A DNA stretch of 16,064 nucleotides from Kangiellaceae bacterium (GTDB taxonomy: Bacteria; Pseudomonadota; Gammaproteobacteria; Enterobacterales; Kangiellaceae): NCBI GenBank assembly GCA_030590405.1, contig JAUUYO010000042.1:1-16064 (forward strand), in the 5' to 3' direction. Below, one piece after another: positions 12,823 through 16,064 of the stretch. Under the pieces are notes generated by a model. The model was not told the DNA's origin, ran no database searches, and saw only the letters and a program-made list of their open reading frames with translations. Position numbers and translations under genes: made by a program. Each line of letters opens with the position of its first letter. Position 1 is the first letter of the stretch.

Positions 12823-13623
12823 ATGAAATGGATAGACATTGGTGTCAACCTAACCAATCGACGCTTCGACAAAGATCGCGATCAAGTGATTCAACAAGCT
12901 GAAGCCGCTGGAGTGAGCTACCAAATCATCACCGGCACGAATTTAGCGGAAAGCCAGCAAGCTTTTAAGCTCAGTCAGGCTTATCCGGGCAAGCTGTTTT
13001 CCACTGCCGGTTGCCATCCCCATGATGCCAGGAATTTTACCGATGAGCATTATCACCAGCTTGAGCAGTTACTTAAACATTCATCGGTGGTAGCCGTGGG
13101 AGAATGCGGTCTGGATTTTAATCGCAATTTTTCACCACCAGATCAGCAGATCCTGGTTTTCCAACAACAGTTAGAGCTGGCCAGTCGCATCAATAAGCCG
13201 GTTTTTTTACACGAACGAAATGCCTTTGAACAGCAATTTGAAATGTTGCAATCTTACTTACCGAAGCTAAAAGGCGCAGTGGTGCATTGTTTTACCGGTG
13301 ACGAGCAACAACTTAACGCCTATATCGATTTAGGCCTGTATATCGGTATTACCGGTTGGGTGTGTGATGAGCGGCGCGGCTTACCTTTACGGGAAATCAT
13401 TCATTTAATTCCCGATGATAAGTTAATGTTAGAAACCGATGCGCCTTACCTGTTACCTCGCGATTTACGCCCAAAACCAAAGTCCAGCCGCAACCTACCG
13501 GAATACCTGCCGCATATAGCTAAAGTGATTGCCAAAGCAAGAAATACTAGCCTCGAGAGCTTGTCTATGCAATGCTTCAACAATAGCAAACAATTTTTTG
13601 GATTATCGACTGAAGCTGGTTAA
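12823..13623 (+). CDS. tatD: TatD family metal-dependent deoxyribonuclease
   Basis: The 266-residue cytosolic product closely follows E. coli TatD. TatD is a 3'-5' exonuclease of the amidohydrolase (TIM-barrel) superfamily, implicated in DNA processing and repair of oxidised DNA. Motifs: WIDIGVNLTN (3-12), where TatD lacks the H-x-H of related proteins; GCHPHDAR (63-70); GECGLDFNRNFS (93-104; metal ligand E94); FLHER (128-132; H130); HCFTG (155-159; H155); GWVCDERRG (178-186); and ETDAPYLLPRD (204-214; D206). The start ATG 12823 gives MKWIDIGVNL, matching the family; the ORF opens earlier at 12796 without support. A TATAAA-like -10 element lies at 12801-12806, so this gene probably has its own promoter. 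No tatABC genes are nearby. Confidence 0.93.
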   Translation: MKWIDIGVNLTNRRFDKDRDQVIQQAEAAGVSYQIITGTNLAESQQAFKLSQAYPGKLFSTAGCHPHDARNFTDEHYHQLEQLLKHSSVVAVGECGLDFNRNFSPPDQQILVFQQQLELASRINKPVFLHERNAFEQQFEMLQSYLPKLKGAVVHCFTGDEQQLNAYIDLGLYIGITGWVCDERRGLPLREIIHLIPDDKLMLETDAPYLLPRDLRPKPKSSRNLPEYLPHIAKVIAKARNTSLESLSMQCFNNSKQFFGLSTEAG

Positions 13624-13689
13624 ATCAATTAGCTCCCGCTCAATTATTCAATCTGAATTAACCCAAACCAACCTGAATCAACACCATTA

Positions 13690-14367
13690 ATGAATAACAT
13701 GGACCAGCAAATAATATTATTACACGGACTCGGACGGTCACCACGCAGCATGCGAAAGATAGAACTTGCACTAAAAAAGCAAGGTTACCGGGTGCTCAAT
13801 GCTGGCTACAACGGCATTACCAACAATTTCGAGCAGATCCTTTCTCAACTACTGAATAAAATTAAACCTTGGATCAACCCAGACATCCCCGTTCATTTTG
13901 TTGGTCATTCCTTCGGCGGCATTCTCATTCGGGGTATATTGGCCCAAAAACACCCCTGGAAACTAGGGCGATGTGTCATGCTCGGCACTCCGAATAAAGG
14001 CACTTCAATTGCTTCTTATGTAGTCTCTCATGGCTTTTTGAAATATTTCACCCCTAAGATAACCCGAGATTTAGTCCCTGACAGCGAGCTAATAAAAAAC
14101 TTACCAGAGCCACATATAGAAACCGGCATTATTGCGGGTAGTAAGGAGTACAACCCCATTATTCCTGTCAGCTGGTTTTATAAGATTGCAACCAACGGTG
14201 CCCCCGGTGATGGAGTGGTAGAAGTATCTAATACCGAATGTCGCAATATGTCAGACTTTATTCTATTACCCTTGCACCACTCTTTTATGATGTGGGATAG
14301 TCCACTTATCAAACAGATTATCCATTTTTTACAAAACGGCTGTTTTATTCATCCCGACAAAGATTGA
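13690..14367 (+). CDS. Alpha/beta hydrolase (lipase-like)
   Basis: The 225-residue cytosolic protein has no signal peptide. The oxyanion loop is LLHGLGRS (10-17) and the nucleophile elbow is GHSFGG (72-77, S74). The likely acid is D174 in PGDGVVEV (172-179) and the base H196 or H197 in PLHHSFM (194-200). The LGTPNKGTSIA block after the nucleophile is typical of the lipase/PGAP1-like branch of small serine hydrolases, which act on esters. I cannot name a substrate. The start is uncertain between ATG 13690 and ATG 13699; neither has a clear Shine-Dalgarno site. It is followed 26 nt later by the GFA gene and probably co-transcribed. Confidence 0.85.
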   Translation: MNNMDQQIILLHGLGRSPRSMRKIELALKKQGYRVLNAGYNGITNNFEQILSQLLNKIKPWINPDIPVHFVGHSFGGILIRGILAQKHPWKLGRCVMLGTPNKGTSIASYVVSHGFLKYFTPKITRDLVPDSELIKNLPEPHIETGIIAGSKEYNPIIPVSWFYKIATNGAPGDGVVEVSNTECRNMSDFILLPLHHSFMMWDSPLIKQIIHFLQNGCFIHPDKD

Positions 14368-14393
14368 AAACTTGTGAGTAGAAGGATATAAGA

Positions 14394-14897
14394 ATGAACA
14401 ATCCCATCGACAACAATCCAATAGACAACAATCCAATAGACAACAACCCAATAGACAATAATCCCATCGACAATAAACTGATTGTTGGCGGTTGTTATTG
14501 CGGCCGCATTCAATATCAGGTACAACTACCGGTAAAGTGGTGCGCTCATTGCCATTGTACCCAATGCCGACATACTCAGGCGAGCCCACTGGTCACCTGG
14601 TTTGGTGTTGATAAAGTGAATTTTAATTTTATTAGTGGCGAGCAAGATGTGGCCTGGTTTAATTCCTCAGAAAAAGCGAAACGCGGTCATTGTATTCACT
14701 GTGGAACACCACTCTTTTTTATTGGCGACAAATGGAAAGATGAAGTGCATATCACTCGCGAATCCACTCAAGACGACATCATGCAAAAACCTCAGGTGCA
14801 TGTATTTTATGATCGGCATGTTGATTATTTGAACTTTGATGATGATCTGGACAAACATGGTGGCATTGATGGTTTTACCCCACTTGTTGAAAAATAA
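14394..14897 (+). CDS. GFA (Mss4-like, glutathione-dependent formaldehyde-activating type) zinc-binding protein
   Basis: The 167-residue protein has a GFA/CENP-V fold. Zinc-binding and active-site cysteines are: GGCYCGRIQY (32-41; C34, C36), AHCHCTQCRH (51-60; C53, C55, C58) and HCIHCGTPLFF (99-109; C100, C103). Founding members bind glutathione adducts of formaldehyde, but most homologues have unknown substrates. The domain begins only at residue 29. Before it lies a low-complexity leader of five NNPID units encoded by 15-nt tandem repeats, which the family normally lacks. AGAAGG about 9 nt before the ATG supports the start. The end of the gene is 37 nt from the MFS gene. Confidence 0.9.
   Translation: MNNPIDNNPIDNNPIDNNPIDNNPIDNKLIVGGCYCGRIQYQVQLPVKWCAHCHCTQCRHTQASPLVTWFGVDKVNFNFISGEQDVAWFNSSEKAKRGHCIHCGTPLFFIGDKWKDEVHITRESTQDDIMQKPQVHVFYDRHVDYLNFDDDLDKHGGIDGFTPLVEK
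14397..14471 (+). repeat. Five 15-nt tandem repeats encoding NNPID in the GFA gene
   Basis: Five in-frame 15-nt units each encode Asn-Asn-Pro-Ile-Asp. Outer units use AATCCCATCGAC; the three inner ones use CCAATAGAC. The near-identity of the inner units points to recent slippage expansion. They lie directly after the start codon, so copy number changes only the length of the leader. Confidence 0.92.
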
Positions 14898-14934
14898 CTA
14901 GCCATAAAAAAGATTAGGTAACGGAGCAGTTAAG

Positions 14935-16064
14935 ATGTCGAGCGATAATACACAACAAAAAAATGGCAAACAGCAAGATGCACAGCCACACCAATTTGCA
15001 TTGTTAAAACAAAAACGTTTTTTACCTTTTTTTCTGACGCAGGCTCTTGGCGCGCTCAACGATAATATATTTAAGAATGCATTGATTATTATGATCGGCT
15101 TTCGCGGAATTTCTGCGTTAGGTTTAGATTCAAAATTACTAGTCACCGCAGCGGCAGTGATCTTTATTTTGCCATTTTTCTTGTTCTCCGCAACGGTTGG
15201 CCAACTCGCCGATAAATTTGAAAAATCCCGAAGCATTCGCTATATCAAACTGGCCGAAATCGGTATTATGATATTAGCCAGTATTGGCCTTTATATCGAC
15301 AGTCCAGAAGTATTGATCAGTGTACTTTTTCTAATGGGCTTCCAATCAACGGTGTTTGGCCCAATCAAATATGGATTATTGCCACAACACCTGGAAGAAG
15401 ATGAACTGGTGGGCGGTAACGCGCTGGTTGAATCCGGTACCTTTTTAGCAATTTTAATTGGAACCATTATCGGCGGAGTGATTGCTGCGCTAGAAATGGA
15501 TGTCGCCTTTTGGTTGTCGAATACCGTGCTGGCTGTTGCAATTCTTGGCTACTTAACCAGTCGCAGTATTCCGCTGACTCCATCGGTGGTTCCAGAATTA
15601 AAGATCAATTGGAATCCGCTCACTGAGACCTACAAAAACCTTAAATTCCTGGGTACTAATAAGGTCGTTTTTCTGGCCATTCTAGGGATCTCCTGGTTCT
15701 GGTTTTATGGCGCGGTTTTTCTTGCCCAGATCGCCAGTTACACTCAATATTCTTTAGCCGGTAAAGAAACCGTCGCCACTTTGATCCTGGCGGTTTTTTC
15801 AGTCGGTATAGGAGTCGGATCGATCATGTGCGAAAGATTATCGAATGGCCGAGTCGAAATTGGCCTGGTCCCAATTGGCGCAATTGGCCTGAGCGTGTTT
15901 GCGATTGATTTGTATTTTGCTAATCCACAAACCGGTATGGCGGCAATTTATTCATGGACAGAATTTATCGCCCAATCAGGTAACTGGCGGATTCTTTTTG
16001 ATATTGCCTTTATTGGGATTTTTGGCGGGATCTTTACCGTGCCACTTTATTCGCTTGTTCAACA
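14935..16064 (+). CDS. LplT-like MFS transporter, N-terminal part (runs off window)
   Basis: The reading frame is open from ATG 14935 (GGAG 8 nt upstream) to the window end, 376 codons without a stop, so the C-terminus is missing. A hydrophilic leader of about 20 residues is followed by QKRFLPFFLTQALGALNDNIFKNALIIMI, the start signature of LplT-type lysophospholipid flippases of the major facilitator superfamily. Further family motifs: TVGQLADKFEKSRSI (about 85-100), VFGPIKYGLLPQHL and DELVGGNALVESGTFLAILIGTIIGG. About ten membrane helices are visible. LplT moves lysophospholipids inward for re-acylation. In several gammaproteobacteria the same transporter is fused to a PlsC-like acyltransferase and an acyl-ACP synthetase; the window cannot show whether this is so here. 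Confidence 0.85.
   Translation, partial: MSSDNTQQKNGKQQDAQPHQFALLKQKRFLPFFLTQALGALNDNIFKNALIIMIGFRGISALGLDSKLLVTAAAVIFILPFFLFSATVGQLADKFEKSRSIRYIKLAEIGIMILASIGLYIDSPEVLISVLFLMGFQSTVFGPIKYGLLPQHLEEDELVGGNALVESGTFLAILIGTIIGGVIAALEMDVAFWLSNTVLAVAILGYLTSRSIPLTPSVVPELKINWNPLTETYKNLKFLGTNKVVFLAILGISWFWFYGAVFLAQIASYTQYSLAGKETVATLILAVFSVGIGVGSIMCERLSNGRVEIGLVPIGAIGLSVFAIDLYFANPQTGMAAIYSWTEFIAQSGNWRILFDIAFIGIFGGIFTVPLYSLVQ

Noticed and set aside
14329..14589. Cys/Leu/Asp-rich minus-strand frame
   Set aside because: Its repetitive product is only the antisense reading of the NNPID tandem repeat.

Overview
The window reads as gammaproteobacterial chromosome. The evidence is TatD, HemW, RdgB and GlpT/GlpQ proteins that closely match the Escherichia coli versions as I know them, moderately AT-rich DNA, and palindromic intergenic repeats. 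A Kangiella-like or other marine gammaproteobacterium would fit, but I cannot fix the genus.

Positions 1 to about 3,050 look like the distal end of an integron gene-cassette array, or a cluster of attC sites lacking an integrase. Three cargo units, all on the + strand, sit head to tail. Each is separated from the next by a folding attC-like site ending in a GTT(A/R)-type core, and start codons follow 24-40 nt after each core. The cargo is: (i) a putative Tse2-like ADP-ribosyltransferase-fold toxin gene overlapped by a 47-codon acidic partner gene; (ii) a one-TM coiled-coil protein of unknown function; (iii) a 433-residue protein with an ApeA-like HEPN domain and an intact R-x4-H motif, a candidate RNase or anti-phage effector. 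No integrase gene is present. Cassette orientation puts attI/intI, if they exist, to the left of the window. Positions 3,043-3,399 hold no gene but contain a possible degenerate attC and a cluster of GTGGGCA/TGCCCAC hairpins marking the junction with the core chromosome.

From 3,400 on, the genes are ordinary housekeeping and accessory metabolism. A glutathione S-transferase diverges from rdgB (nucleotide-pool cleaning). Then come hemW (haem chaperone), glpT and glpQ. GlpQ is a lipoprotein that releases glycerol-3-phosphate from glycerophosphodiesters; GlpT imports it; the two genes overlap by 4 bp. A secreted Tiki/TraB-like protein gene converges on glpQ with a shared TTAA stop palindrome. 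A DUF4197-like lipoprotein gene converges on a minus-strand set (AhpD-like protein, alkyltransferase-like DNA-repair protein, long GST) through a bidirectional terminator. Finally tatD, a small alpha/beta hydrolase, a GFA-domain protein and the start of an LplT-like MFS gene run rightward off the end of the window.

Two unrelated genes, glpT and the GFA gene, each carry five in-frame 15-nt tandem repeats at a protein terminus. In glpT the last unit has become the Shine-Dalgarno sequence of glpQ.
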